Part shown: positions 25,148 to 34,548 of the stretch, piece by piece
Position numbering within the stretch: the stretch's first letter is position 1
Layout of the letters: every line of letters begins with the position of its first letter
Assembly: GCA_965249745.1 (NCBI GenBank)
Contig: OZ252252.1
Coordinates: 2,170,001 to 2,234,000 of the forward strand
DNA length: 64,000 bases
Origin: JANYHH01 sp965249745
GTDB lineage: Bacteria > Deinococcota > Deinococci > Deinococcales > JAAFIG01
Direction: 5' to 3'
Notes under the pieces: generated by a model
Told to the model about the DNA's origin: nothing
Databases searched by the model: none
Seen by the model: only the letters and a program-made list of their open reading frames with translations
Position numbers and translations under genes: made by a program

Positions 25148-28100
25148 ATGAGCCAAACCACGGAAGCCGCCTTTGAAACGAACCTCGTCAGCACCCTGAC
25201 CCGAAGCGGTTGGCACGCGGGCGACCGCACAGGCTGGGACGTGGACGCGGCGCTCTTTCCGCAGGACATCACGGCGTTCTTAGAAGACTCCCAGCCGCTG
25301 TTGTGGACACAAATGCGTTCCTTGCACGGCGCAGCGCTCGAGGGGATGATCGTCAAGGCATTGCAGAAGGAGAACTGGCGGCGAAGGATTGTTTGACGGT
25401 GCTGCGGCACGGTTTCAAGTTCTACGGCAAGTTGTTTCGAATGGCGTATTTCAAACCCGCACACGGGTTGAACGCTGAAGGACAGCGTTTATATGATCTC
25501 AACCGCTTGACGGTCACGCGTCAAGTGCGGTGTCAACCGGGAACGAATCAAACGGTGGATGTATTGCTGGCGCTGAACGGCTTACCTGTGGCGACGCTGG
25601 AACTCAAAAACCCGGCAACCCATCAAACGTGGCGCGACGCGGTGCGGCAGTACCAGCAAGACCGCGATCCCAGAGCGCCGCTGTTTTCGTTCATGAAGCG
25701 TGCATTGGTGCATTTCGCGGTTGACCCCACAGAGGTTCACACCACGACGCGCCTGTCCGGAGATTCAACCAATTTCCTGCCGTTCAACCGAGGCTCTGAC
25801 CCTGGCGCGGTGCAGTGCGGCGCGGGCAACCCGCCGCATCACAGCGGATACGCTGCGGGGTACTTGTGGCACGAAGTGTTGCGCCCTGATAGCTTTTTGG
25901 AGATTTTGGGGCAGTTTTTGTTCGTGCAGAAATCAGAGGAAAAAATAGAGGATGGTCAAGGCGGGTTCAAACGCGTTTTGAAAGAGACGCTCGTCTTCCC
26001 GCGTTACCATCAGTTGGACGCGGTGCGCGCCCTGGTCGAAACGGCTCGAGATGAGGGCGCTGGACGCAATTACCTAATTCAGCACTCGGCGGGCAGTGGT
26101 AAAACCAACAGCATCTCGTGGTTGTCGCATCGCCTGGCCAGTTTGCACGGCGCGAATGACAGGCGCGTCTTTGATTGCGTGGTCGTGATTACCGACCGCA
26201 CGGTGCTGGACGCGCAGTTGCAAGACGCGATTTACCAGATTGAACACGCGCAGGGCGTCGTGAAAGCGATTGACGAAGACTCACGGCAACTGGCGCTGGC
26301 GCTTGTGGATGGTACGCAGATTGTCATTACCACGCTGCAAAAGTTTCCGTTCGTGCTGCGCGGCTTGCTGTACGCTACGGGCGCAGAATCGCAGGAGAAA
26401 GCGTCTGATCTCGAGAAAGCGCAGGCGAAGGTCTTCGAGGCGCAGATTGCGACGCGGCGATACGCGGTTATCGTAGACGAGGCGCATTCGTCGCAGACGG
26501 GTGAGGCCGCGCGGGAGTTGAAGCAGATTTTGGGTGCTGCTTCTGTGCCGCTTGCCGATGACGCGGATTGGGAGGACAGCTTGAACGCGGTCGTGCAATC
26601 CAGGGGGCAGCAGCCGAACCTGAGCTTCTTCGCATTTACTGCCACGCCAAAAGGTAAGACGCTGGAACTCTTCGGGCGGGACAAGGGAACGGGAACGCCG
26701 GAGGCGTTTCACGTGTACAGCATGCGCCAAGCCATCGAAGAGGGTTTCATCCTGGACGTGTTGCAGAATTACACGACGTACAAGACGTATTTCAGGCTGC
26801 TGAAAGCGGCTGAGGATGATCCATCGCTGCCGAAGAAGCGTGCGGCCAGGGCGCTGGCGAAGTTCATGAGTTTGCATCCGCACAATATTGAGCAAAAAAC
26901 GGAAGTGATCGTGGAGCATTTCAAGCGCAGCGTCCAGAATCGTCTCGAGGGACGTGCCAAGGCGATGATTGTGACCGCATCGAGGTTATCAGCGGTGCGC
27001 TATCGCTTGGCGGTGGATCGGTACTTGTTAAATCACGGATATGCGGACATTCGGGCGCTCGTGGCCTTTAGCGGCACGGTGACTGACCCGGACACGGGTT
27101 TGGAGTACACGGAAACCGGTATGAACACCGATTTGAACGGCAAAGCGATTTCGGAAGCGGCCCTGCCTGAACGCTTCACGTCCGCCGATTACCAGTTGCT
27201 CTTGGTGGCCAATAAATACCAAACGGGTTTCGATCAGCCGCTCCTACAAGCAATGTACGTAGATAAGCGCTTGGACGGCGTGCAGGCGGTGCAAACCCTC
27301 TCGAGGCTCAACCGCAAGATTCCCGGTAAGAACGATACCTTCGTGCTGGATTTCGTGAACGAGCAAAACGATATTTTTGGAGCGTTCAAACCGTACTTCG
27401 ACGCGACGCATTTGCAAGAAGCCTCCGACCCAGCGCGGCTCGAGGCGTTGAAACACGAGTTGGACGCGGCCCAGGTGTATCACGCGTCGGAGGTACAAGC
27501 GTTCGCCAGGGTCTTCTATAAACCCCCGGCGCAGCAATCCCCGACCGATCACGCGCACCTGATGGGGTTGACGCGACCGGGTGTGGACCGATTCAATGCC
27601 TTGGAACCAGAAGCCCGCCTCGAGTTTCGTGATGCGCTCAGCGCATTCGTGACCTTGTACGCTTTCATCGCTCAGATCGTGCCATACGCCGACGAAGATC
27701 AGGAGATGCTGTACGGGTATGCCCGCGTGCTGCTGCCGCAGTTGCCCATGACGGGCGATGGGACGCCCGTTGCGCTCGGGGATGAAGTGTCACTTCAGTA
27801 TTACCGTTTAGAACGCATTGCTGCGGGTACGATTGATTTGAAACAAGGTGAGGCGGAAGGTGTGCGTTCCCCAACAGCGGTGGGGACGGGCGCGAAGGAA
27901 GAGAAAAAAGCGCCGCTTTCAGAGATTATTGGGGTGCTGAACACGCGCTTCGGCACGGCGTTCAACGAAGCGGATCGCTTGTTTTTCGAGCAGATTAAAG
28001 CGACGGCTATTCAAAACCTTCAGATCATCTCGAGCGCGCACGCCAACCAACTGGATCGCTTTCAGCTTGGTGTGAAACGCATGCTGGAATCGCTGATGCT

Positions 28101-28236
28101 CGAGCGCATGGCGCAGAACGACGACATCGTGACGCGCTACATGGGCGACGCGGAATTTCAGGGGTTGACCCTACCCATTCTGGCCCGCGAGATTTACGAT
28201 GCAATCCGCGATGAACGCGAACCCCCTGCGGAATAG
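25148..28236 (+). pseudogene. hsdR: Type I restriction enzyme subunit, frameshifted near the N-terminus
   Basis: ATG 25148 (ribosome site AAGGA) opens a frame of 82 codons ending VKALQKENWRRRIV. The rest of the protein continues in another frame from about 25,378: LAAKDCLTVLRHGFKFYGK. The break lies within AAGGAGAACTGG (25366-25380); a 2-base AG/GA duplication or a 1-base loss explains it. The body has the nuclease motif TVDVLLALNGLPVATLELKN, P-loop HSAGSGKTNS, VDEAHSSQTG and FTATPKG. About 1028 residues if repaired. It would translocate and cut unmodified DNA. With hsdM also broken, restriction is presumably off. Confidence 0.88.
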
Positions 28237-28288
28237 TCATTTCTTCGGTTACTGTCAACGCTACTGTCAAACCCCAGAAATGAAGGAA

Positions 28289-28308
28289 CGCGACTCCGTA
28301 AAGTCGCG
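28289..28308. terminator. Hairpin between hsdR and tRNA-Lys
   Basis: CGCGACT and AGTCGCG form a 7-bp stem with a 6-nt loop, 53 bp after the hsdR stop and just past the tRNA 3' end. No T-run on either strand, so its strength is unclear. It could serve both convergent units. Confidence 0.4.
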
Positions 28309-28317
28309 TCTCCAACG

Positions 28318-28393
28318 TGGTGGCCCGTGAGGGGCACGATCCCCCGACCCACTGATTAAAAGTCAGCTGCTCTACCGACTGAGCTAACGGGCC
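28318..28393 (-). tRNA. tRNA-Lys, anticodon TTT
   Basis: 76 nt including an encoded CCA. The acceptor stem GGCCCGT/ACGGGCC pairs fully. The D-arm has TAGCTCAGTCGGTAGAGC, the anticodon loop ACTTTTAAT carries TTT, and the T-arm is GTCGGGGGATCGTGCCCC with a GATC in place of the usual GTTC start. It lies at the far end of the restriction island from the integrase remnant, a common integration context, although I found no direct-repeat copy of its 3' end. Confidence 0.93.
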
Positions 28394-28544
28394 AATCCGA
28401 CAGCCGTGGAAGTATAAGACTCGAGTTTCAGGGTGTCAAGCAGCCCGCTAAGGGAATTGGATGCGTGGTGTCCGCAATGGAACGATTTGGGACCTGAGCG
28501 CGTATCAATGCTCCGAGCTGCACTGACAGGCAGTTGGAGGTCAT

Positions 28545-28964
28545 ATGAATGATAAACCGATGGATGACAAGTCGTTTCAGGCGGGTGCCGCCAAGGTCAC
28601 CCAGCAGGACGCGCACAGCGTGGTCGGTGAGGCGGGGCGGATCTTTGACAAGGTGGTCAACAGCGCGACCCTGAAGGGGCTGATCGCGGATGTCAGGCTG
28701 CTGGTTTCTTTGGTGCGCGATTTCGTGACAGGGAAGTATCAGGACGTGCCCTGGGGCACAGTTGCCTCGGTGGTGTTCGCGTTGCTGTACCTGCTCAGCC
28801 CGGTGGATTTCATCCCGGACTTCATTCCAATCTTGGGCTTGACGGATGACGCGGCTGTCATCGTGATCTGCCTGCGATTGATCGCACCGGACTTGGAGAA
28901 GTACCGCGTCTGGCAGGCGAAGCAGGTCACGGTAGACCCCGTGCCAGAGTCCGAGCAGTCGTAG
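28545..28964 (+). CDS. DUF1232 (YkvA-like) membrane protein
   Basis: 139 residues; ATG preceded by TTGGAGGTCAT. A charged N-terminal ~65 residues are followed by VASVVFALLYLLSPVDFIPD and then FIPILGLTDDAAVIVICLRL, the DUF1232 signature with the SPVDxIPD motif between two hydrophobic segments. The family's role is unknown; some members are encoded near cell-envelope or toxin-antitoxin genes. It stands alone between the tRNA and a radical-SAM-like gene. Confidence 0.85.
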   Translation: MNDKPMDDKSFQAGAAKVTQQDAHSVVGEAGRIFDKVVNSATLKGLIADVRLLVSLVRDFVTGKYQDVPWGTVASVVFALLYLLSPVDFIPDFIPILGLTDDAAVIVICLRLIAPDLEKYRVWQAKQVTVDPVPESEQS

Positions 28965-29203
28965 TCATGGGCAGGGGAGACTCGAGGCGGGCTGCCGGGT
29001 AGCCTCAAAGCGATTGGAGATGTCCCTTGAGTTGCAGGGGTTATTCAGGCGGTTTCTTTCCACCGCACACAGTTTTTCGTAGGGGCGAATCTTGTATTCG
29101 CCCCGCCACAGCTCGAGATGACCCGAGCCGATGACAGGGCGTTGCGATTGGGCGGTGACTCGAGTTACCCTATCCCGCCCGTGCTGGGGTACACTGCTCC
29201 GTT

Positions 29204-30589
29204 ATGACGCTCGCCTTGGAGATGCCCGAAACCGTTCATCCTGCCCTGATCTCGAAGGTCGAGGCTGGGTCGGCGGCTGAACGGGCGGGCGCGCAATCCG
29301 GAGACGAGTTGCTGCGCGTTAACGGTCGTGCGATCACCGATATTCTGGCGTATCGCCGCGAGCTGGAGACCGGCGTGGCGAGGCTGGACTTGAAGCGTGC
29401 CGACGGCTCCACGTACAGCTTCACGGTGGAGTGGGAAGATCCCGGTCTCGAGTTCAGCGAAGTCCTGTTCGACGGCATCAGGCTCTGCGCCAACAAGTGC
29501 GAGTTCTGTTACGTCCATCAGATGCCCAGAGGCTTTCGGAAGTCCTTGTACGTGATGGATGACGATTACCGATTGTCGTTTCTGTACGGCTCGTTCGTGA
29601 CGCTAACAAACCTTACGGAAGACGACTTCACGCGCATCCTCGCGGAGAACTTATCGCCGCTCTACGTCAGCGTTCACAGCACCGATCAGGCGCTTCGGGC
29701 GGACATGATGAAGTGGTGGCGCTTGAAGGTCAAGGATGAGGGCAGCACGCAGATTCAGGAGGCTCTGGAACGCCTCGCGCCGATAGACTTGTACACGCAG
29801 CTCGTGCTGCTGCCGGGGAGGAATGACGGTGAGCATCTCGAGGGGTCGCTCGAGTATCTGTCGGGCTTGCCAAACGTGCAGTCGGTGGCCTGCGTGCCGA
29901 TAGGTCTGACCGAGCATCGCCGCAACCTGCCGGAGTTGCGGCCCTTCTTGCCGGACGAGGCGAGGGCCGTGCTGAGAATCGCGCATCGCTGGCAGAAGAA
30001 GCTGCTCGCGGAGCGCGGCACGCGCTTTATCTTCCCGTCCGATGAGTTCTACATCCTGGCCGGGGAACCCCTGCCATCAGAGGAAGCCTACGAGGGCTTC
30101 CCGATGCTCGAGAACGGTGTCGGCATGGTGCGCGATTTCTTGACGGGCGAATTGCCGCCGCTGCCGCACGCTATCCCGGAGACGCGGGTGCTGATCGGGA
30201 CGGGTTCACTGTTCGCGCCGATTCTGGATCGCGCCGTGGAGCCGCTGAGAGCGATTCAGGGTTTGAGGCTCGAGGTGCGCGAGATTGAAAATAAATCGTT
30301 CGGTGCGGTCACCTCGGTCGCGGGTTTGCTGACCGGGCGCTGCTTTCTGGAATCCGTCCAACCCGGCGAGGCTGACCTGCTGCTGGTTAGCCCCAGCACC
30401 CTCCGCTACGGCACGGAGACGATGCTGGACGAAATCACGCTGTCTGACCTGCGGCAACGCCTTCGGATGGACGTGCGAGCCGGTGGCAAGAATCTGGCTG
30501 AGCTGATGCGCGTGATTCTGGAGAACGCGGCGATTGGCAGCCTCCCACAGTTCGGCTCGAGCGCCCACAGCCTTAAAGATCGCGCTTGA
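29204..30589 (+). CDS. DUF512 protein with PDZ and radical SAM-like domains
   Basis: 461 residues. The N-terminus is PDZ-like (about 12-75: PALISKVEAGSAAERAG, SGDELLRVNG). The cluster motif LCANKCEFCYV (CxxxCxxC, about 96-106) follows, with a radical SAM-like barrel, and the C-terminal ~200 residues are DUF512 (ENGVGMVRDF, GKNLAELMRVILENA). The family is widespread and conserved, and its reaction is not established. ATG at 29204 has no strong ribosome site. Monocistronic in appearance. Confidence 0.88.
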   Translation: MTLALEMPETVHPALISKVEAGSAAERAGAQSGDELLRVNGRAITDILAYRRELETGVARLDLKRADGSTYSFTVEWEDPGLEFSEVLFDGIRLCANKCEFCYVHQMPRGFRKSLYVMDDDYRLSFLYGSFVTLTNLTEDDFTRILAENLSPLYVSVHSTDQALRADMMKWWRLKVKDEGSTQIQEALERLAPIDLYTQLVLLPGRNDGEHLEGSLEYLSGLPNVQSVACVPIGLTEHRRNLPELRPFLPDEARAVLRIAHRWQKKLLAERGTRFIFPSDEFYILAGEPLPSEEAYEGFPMLENGVGMVRDFLTGELPPLPHAIPETRVLIGTGSLFAPILDRAVEPLRAIQGLRLEVREIENKSFGAVTSVAGLLTGRCFLESVQPGEADLLLVSPSTLRYGTETMLDEITLSDLRQRLRMDVRAGGKNLAELMRVILENAAIGSLPQFGSSAHSLKDRA

Positions 30590-30913
30590 ACGTTGAGTGT
30601 AAGAGGGTTCCACTCGAGGACGATTGGCTATCATTGACTGCTTCCTTTCATCAGAGTTAAGTCTCGCGTGATGGCTCGAGCCGCAACCCACACCTTGCGC
30701 TCGAGGATTGGCTGCGTGCTGCGCGGGGTTTCTCGAGCCATTCGCTGGAAGCCTGGCGTTTTATCAGATTTGACTTGTGACGAATGCATTGGAAAACTCT
30801 ACGTTTGACAACTCGAGTCCAAACTTGCCCAGCCAATCGTGAAACAGGTTGTTTTTCGCATGTGTTAACGCTTACAATACCCCTCGAGTCAAAATCTTGC
30901 AGGGGAGGCAACT
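30590..30913. other. Intergenic region upstream of mscL
   Basis: About 320 bp with no gene recognised. It holds several CTCGAG sites and a promoter candidate close to mscL. Confidence 0.5.
30849..30878 (+). promoter_or_regulatory. Candidate sigma-70-type promoter of mscL
   Basis: TTGTTT (30849-30854) and TACAAT (30873-30878) with 18 bp between them, 36 bp before the mscL start. Matches are 4/6 and 5/6 to the consensus hexamers. Confidence 0.45.
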
Positions 30914-31294
30914 ATGCTCGAGGGGTTCAAGAACTTTTTGCTGCGCGGCAACATTGTGGATCTGGCGGTCGGCGTTATCATCGGCGCGGCGTTCGGAGCC
31001 GTAGTGGATTCGCTCGTGAAGGACATCATCACGCCAATTATTGGGGCAATTGGTGGTCAGCCCGATTTCTCGGCCATCAAGCCAGGAGGAATTGGCGTTG
31101 GTAATTTTCTCAACGCAGTCATCGCGTTCATTATCAAAGCCGCGGCCCTGTATTTCATTGTCGTGCTTCCCGTTACCCGCATGATGACCCTCATCAACAA
31201 ACCCGCCGAACCTGCCGCCCCACCGCCCCCCGCCGAGGATGTCGTGCTGCTCGGACAGATCCGCGACCTCCTGGCGAAGCAACAAGCGCCGTAA
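30914..31294 (+). CDS. mscL: Large-conductance mechanosensitive channel
   Basis: 126 residues; ATG preceded by GGGGAGG. It starts with the amphipathic helix (MLEGFKNFLLRGNIVDLAVG), then TM1 with the Gly/Ala-rich pore face (VIIGAAFGAVVDSLV), a loop (GGQPDFSAI), TM2 (FLNAVIAFIIKAAALYFIVV) and a C-terminal helix (LGQIRDLLAK). It opens in the inner membrane under extreme turgor drop. The length is slightly below the E. coli protein. The CTCGAG in codons 2-3 gives Leu-Glu. A strong hairpin follows. Confidence 0.96.
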   Translation: MLEGFKNFLLRGNIVDLAVGVIIGAAFGAVVDSLVKDIITPIIGAIGGQPDFSAIKPGGIGVGNFLNAVIAFIIKAAALYFIVVLPVTRMMTLINKPAEPAAPPPPAEDVVLLGQIRDLLAKQQAP

Positions 31295-31335
31295 ACACCA
31301 GACAGTGACGCCAGATAGGGAACGCGAGACAGAGC

Positions 31336-31362
31336 AAAGCCCCTCTAATCTAGAGGGGCTTT
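31336..31362. terminator. Strong bidirectional terminator between mscL and ftsZ
   Basis: AAAGCCCCTCTA and TAGAGGGGCTTT, a perfect 12-bp stem with a 3-nt loop. A-tracts and T-tracts at both ends let it act on both convergent genes, mscL and the dcw operon. Confidence 0.85.
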
Positions 31363-31405
31363 CAAGTTGGGATCACTCGGATTTAATCGCTCGAGCGGCT
31401 AGCGC

Positions 31406-32488
31406 TCACTCGCGGTCGCGGGTTTGCCAGCGCAGGAAGGTTGGGATCTCGTAGTTCTCGTAATCGCTCGGCGCGATCACCGGTGCGCCTCGAGTCTGCG
31501 CGAACGGGCTGGAGGCGGCGCTGCGAACCAAGTTGCCCAGACCGGGCGTCTCGTTGAAGCCGCTGGCCACGACGGTCACGCGGATCTCGTCCCCGGCGTT
31601 CTCGTCGTAGGCGACGCCGAACAAGACTTCCACGGTGTTCTGATCGAAACCGGTCGCTTCGACGATTTTATTGACGATCTCGTTGGTGTCGGAGAGCGTC
31701 ACCTTATCGCCCGCGCCGGTGATGTTGACCAGAACCTTGCGTGCGCCCTCGATGCTGCGCTCCAACAGCGGCGAGTGAATCGCGCTGCCGACGGCCTCTT
31801 CGATCAGTTTGTCGCCGTGACCCGCGCCGATCCCCATCAGTACGCTGCCCGCGTCCTTCAAGTGGTTTCGGACATCGGCGAAGTCCACGTTAATCATGCC
31901 CGCGCTGTTGATGATGTCACTGATGCCCTTGACGCCGTAATACAGCACGCGGTCCGCGATCAGAAAGGCGTCTTTGATGCTGGCCTTTTTGTCCACAGCG
32001 CTAATGAGTTTTTCGTTGTTGACGATAATCATGCCGTCCACGCGCTCGGTTAGCTTTTTGATGCCCTCTTCGGCGACTCGGGCGCGCTTCGGACCTTCAA
32101 ACTTGAACGGACGTGTGACGATGCCAATCGTCAGAATCCCGAGTTCCTTGGCGATCTCGGCGACCACCGGGGCGCTGCCGGTTCCCGTGCCGCCGCCCAT
32201 CCCGGCGGTGATGAAGACCATATCGGCTCCGTCCAGGGTTTCGCGTAAGGTCTCGCGGTCCTCCTCGGCGCTTTTCTCGCCGACCTCCGGGTCAGCCCCC
32301 GCGCCGAGTCCTCGAGTGATGCGATCACCGATCTGAATCCGCACTTCGGCATGGCTTTTGGCCAGGATCTGTGCGTCGGTGTTGGCGGCGATGAATTCAA
32401 CGCCCTCGAGACCGCTCTCGATCATGCGGTTCACGGCGTTGTTGCCAGCGCCTCCCAGTCCTATCACTCGAATCTTCGCTGCTTGCAC
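31406..32488 (-). CDS. ftsZ: Cell division protein FtsZ
   Basis: 360 residues from GTG with GGAGG 8 nt upstream. The tubulin-type GTP-binding parts are IGLGGAGNNAVNRMI, the signature GMGGGTGTGSAPVVAE (about 103-118) and NVDFADV. The extreme C-terminus NYEIPTFLRWQTRDRE is the conserved tail that binds FtsA. FtsZ polymerises at mid-cell and recruits the division machinery. Last gene of the dcw cluster, 135 bp after ftsA, with a terminator beyond. Confidence 0.97.
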   Translation of the reverse strand: MQAAKIRVIGLGGAGNNAVNRMIESGLEGVEFIAANTDAQILAKSHAEVRIQIGDRITRGLGAGADPEVGEKSAEEDRETLRETLDGADMVFITAGMGGGTGTGSAPVVAEIAKELGILTIGIVTRPFKFEGPKRARVAEEGIKKLTERVDGMIIVNNEKLISAVDKKASIKDAFLIADRVLYYGVKGISDIINSAGMINVDFADVRNHLKDAGSVLMGIGAGHGDKLIEEAVGSAIHSPLLERSIEGARKVLVNITGAGDKVTLSDTNEIVNKIVEATGFDQNTVEVLFGVAYDENAGDEIRVTVVASGFNETPGLGNLVRSAASSPFAQTRGAPVIAPSDYENYEIPTFLRWQTRDRE

Positions 32489-32623
32489 GCTGTCATCCTC
32501 CAGGGCCGCGAACGCGACCGGTTATCTCTGTTCTACAATCTAGCTTGTGCCCTGAATCTTGTTCCAAAGGACGAGGCGTTATGAATCTAAGATTTTACCA
32601 TGAGTGCCAGGCATCCTGGGCGC

Positions 32624-33931
32624 TCAGAACCAGTCCTTGAAGAAGCCCCGCAACCGCTCGAGCAACCCGCTGGTCTTTTGTGCTTCTCTGGCTTCCAGGG
32701 TCACCATCTCTGGCATCTCGGACTCTTCGGCTCCGACCAGCACGGCTTCGGGTTCCGGCGGCGGACGCATCGGGGTGGCTCCGCGCCCGACCGTACCGGT
32801 TTGCATCCCGTAGCGAATCAGGCCCACGGCCGTGGCGTGGGTCGGGGACGAGGCCACGTCCATCAGACCGGACATGCCTCTGGGCTTGCCGATTCGCACC
32901 GGTAGCTTGAAGCGTTCGCGCGCCAGTTCGCTGATGCCGCGCATCAGCGACGCGCCGCCGGTCAGGACCACGCCGCCCGCGATCAGTTCCACGGGGCCCA
33001 AAACGCTATCAATCTCGGCGCGGGCTAAGTTAAAAATTTCAGCCATGCGCGGCTTGATGATCCGGCTCAAATCAAAGGCACTGACCGAGGGCACGACCCC
33101 GTTCTGCGTTAGTTCCAGATTCAGTTCCGGGTCGGCCAGTTCCGGGACGGCGCTGCCGTACTTCTTCTTGACGCGCTCGGCTTCGTCGTAAGGGATTTTC
33201 AGGATTTGCGCCAGGTCCTGCGTGACGTGATCGCCACCCAGGGGAATCACCGCGCTGTGTGCCAGATTGCCGCGTCGGAAGACGGCCACATCGGTCGTGC
33301 CGCCGCCGATGTCAATCAGCACCGTGGTCACGTCTTCTTCCTGCGGCTCGAGCACCGCCAAGCCTGAGGCGTACCCCTGCAAGACGGCTCCGTTGACCGT
33401 CAAACCCGCGTCGGTGGCGCAGCGGCGCAGATTGGCCAGCGGCCCCTGCGCTCCGGTCACGATATGGACATCCACTTCCAGGCGAACGCCGTGCATCCCG
33501 ACCGGGTTCTTAATGCCCTCCTGTCCGTCCACGACGTATTCTTGTGGTAGGACATGAATGATCTCGAGGTTCGGGTCCAGCGGCACGGCTCGAGCGTTTT
33601 CGATCGCCCGGTCCACGTCACTCTTGGCGATCTCCTGACCGCGCCGGATCGCGGCCAGACCGTGACTGGTCAGCGCCCGCAGGTGTCCGCCCGCGACGCC
33701 GATGTACGCGTCCACGACGCGCACGCCCGCGACCCGCTCGGCCGCCGCGATGCTGTTGCGGATGCTCTGTGTGGTGCGTTCCAGATTCACCACCACGCCG
33801 CGCTTCAAGCCCTCGCTGGGAACGGTTCCCTCACCGATGATGTCCAGGACATTATCCAGGCTCACCTCTCCGATGACCGTGGTGATTTTCGTGCTGCCAA
33901 CGTCAATACCGACGACGATTCTTGAATTCAT
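32624..33931 (-). CDS. ftsA: Cell division protein FtsA
   Basis: 435 residues. The ATG overlaps the ftsQ stop (ATGA) and has GGGGGTGAG upstream. Actin-fold ATPase: VGIDVGSTKITTVIG (phosphate 1), TVLIDIGGGTTDVAVF (phosphate 2) and GGVVLTGGASLMRGI (adenosine motif). The tail ending SGLLERLRGFFKDWF is an amphipathic membrane-targeting helix. It anchors FtsZ to the membrane. It directly precedes ftsZ, the usual pair. Confidence 0.96.
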   Translation of the reverse strand: MNSRIVVGIDVGSTKITTVIGEVSLDNVLDIIGEGTVPSEGLKRGVVVNLERTTQSIRNSIAAAERVAGVRVVDAYIGVAGGHLRALTSHGLAAIRRGQEIAKSDVDRAIENARAVPLDPNLEIIHVLPQEYVVDGQEGIKNPVGMHGVRLEVDVHIVTGAQGPLANLRRCATDAGLTVNGAVLQGYASGLAVLEPQEEDVTTVLIDIGGGTTDVAVFRRGNLAHSAVIPLGGDHVTQDLAQILKIPYDEAERVKKKYGSAVPELADPELNLELTQNGVVPSVSAFDLSRIIKPRMAEIFNLARAEIDSVLGPVELIAGGVVLTGGASLMRGISELARERFKLPVRIGKPRGMSGLMDVASSPTHATAVGLIRYGMQTGTVGRGATPMRPPPEPEAVLVGAEESEMPEMVTLEAREAQKTSGLLERLRGFFKDWF

Positions 33932-34548
33932 TGAACGCTCACCCCCCACGGATAAACGTTCACTCGAGCGCCCGCGCGGTTCATTCCGAACATCTTGACA
34001 CTTCCGCCGTATTTCAGCAAGGAATCGTAAGAGTCGCTCCAGATTTCCGTCTTTCCCGTCTTCATTAAAAACCCTTGCGGTGTGAAGCGTAGCCGCCCGG
34101 CTCCAAGTTGCTGCGCTAACTCTGCGACCCGTAACGCCTCTGGCAAAGCCAGGGCATCGAAACCCTCGAGCAATAACCCTGGAGCCTTAGCTCCGGGCAG
34201 TTCCACACCGTCCCTGGAGAGCACCACCAGGCTGCCGTCGGCACGCTTGTAGGCTGCCAGCGGTGAGCGCTCCTCAATCCGAATCTCGATCCGGCCGGGG
34301 AAGCGCTTTACAAGGCTGGCTTTGCGCACCCAGGGGTTGGCTTCCAAAGCTCCGGCTCGGGCGCTCGAGGCCCACAGCCACGGGTTCCCAGGCAGCACGC
34401 CGCTCATCCGGGCCACGTCTTTGGGTTTCAGGAAATGCGTGCCCGACACGCTGACGCCCCAGACCGGAAAGAAGAACCAGCTCGAGGCAAACAGGGAAAT
34501 CACGATCACGCCGAACGCGAACAAGCCCCGCCGGATATTGCGGTTCAC
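33928..34548 (-). CDS. ftsQ: Cell division protein FtsQ/DivIB
   Basis: 206 residues from GTG (GGGAGGTGG upstream) that overlaps the murB stop. A short cytoplasmic start is followed by one membrane segment (GLFAFGVIVISLFASSWFFF) and a POTRA domain (VWGVSVSGTHFLKPKDVARM). The beta domain then reads NPWVRKASLVKRFPGRIEIR with EERSPLAAY. It links early and late division proteins outside the membrane. Short but typical of the phylum. Confidence 0.9.
   Translation of the reverse strand: MNRNIRRGLFAFGVIVISLFASSWFFFPVWGVSVSGTHFLKPKDVARMSGVLPGNPWLWASSARAGALEANPWVRKASLVKRFPGRIEIRIEERSPLAAYKRADGSLVVLSRDGVELPGAKAPGLLLEGFDALALPEALRVAELAQQLGAGRLRFTPQGFLMKTGKTEIWSDSYDSLLKYGGSVKMFGMNRAGARVNVYPWGVSVQ

Noticed and set aside
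16121..28393. Direct-repeat attachment sites from the tRNA-Lys 3' end
   Set aside because: I looked for the CCCGTGAGGGG-type tRNA end near the integrase remnant and did not find it.
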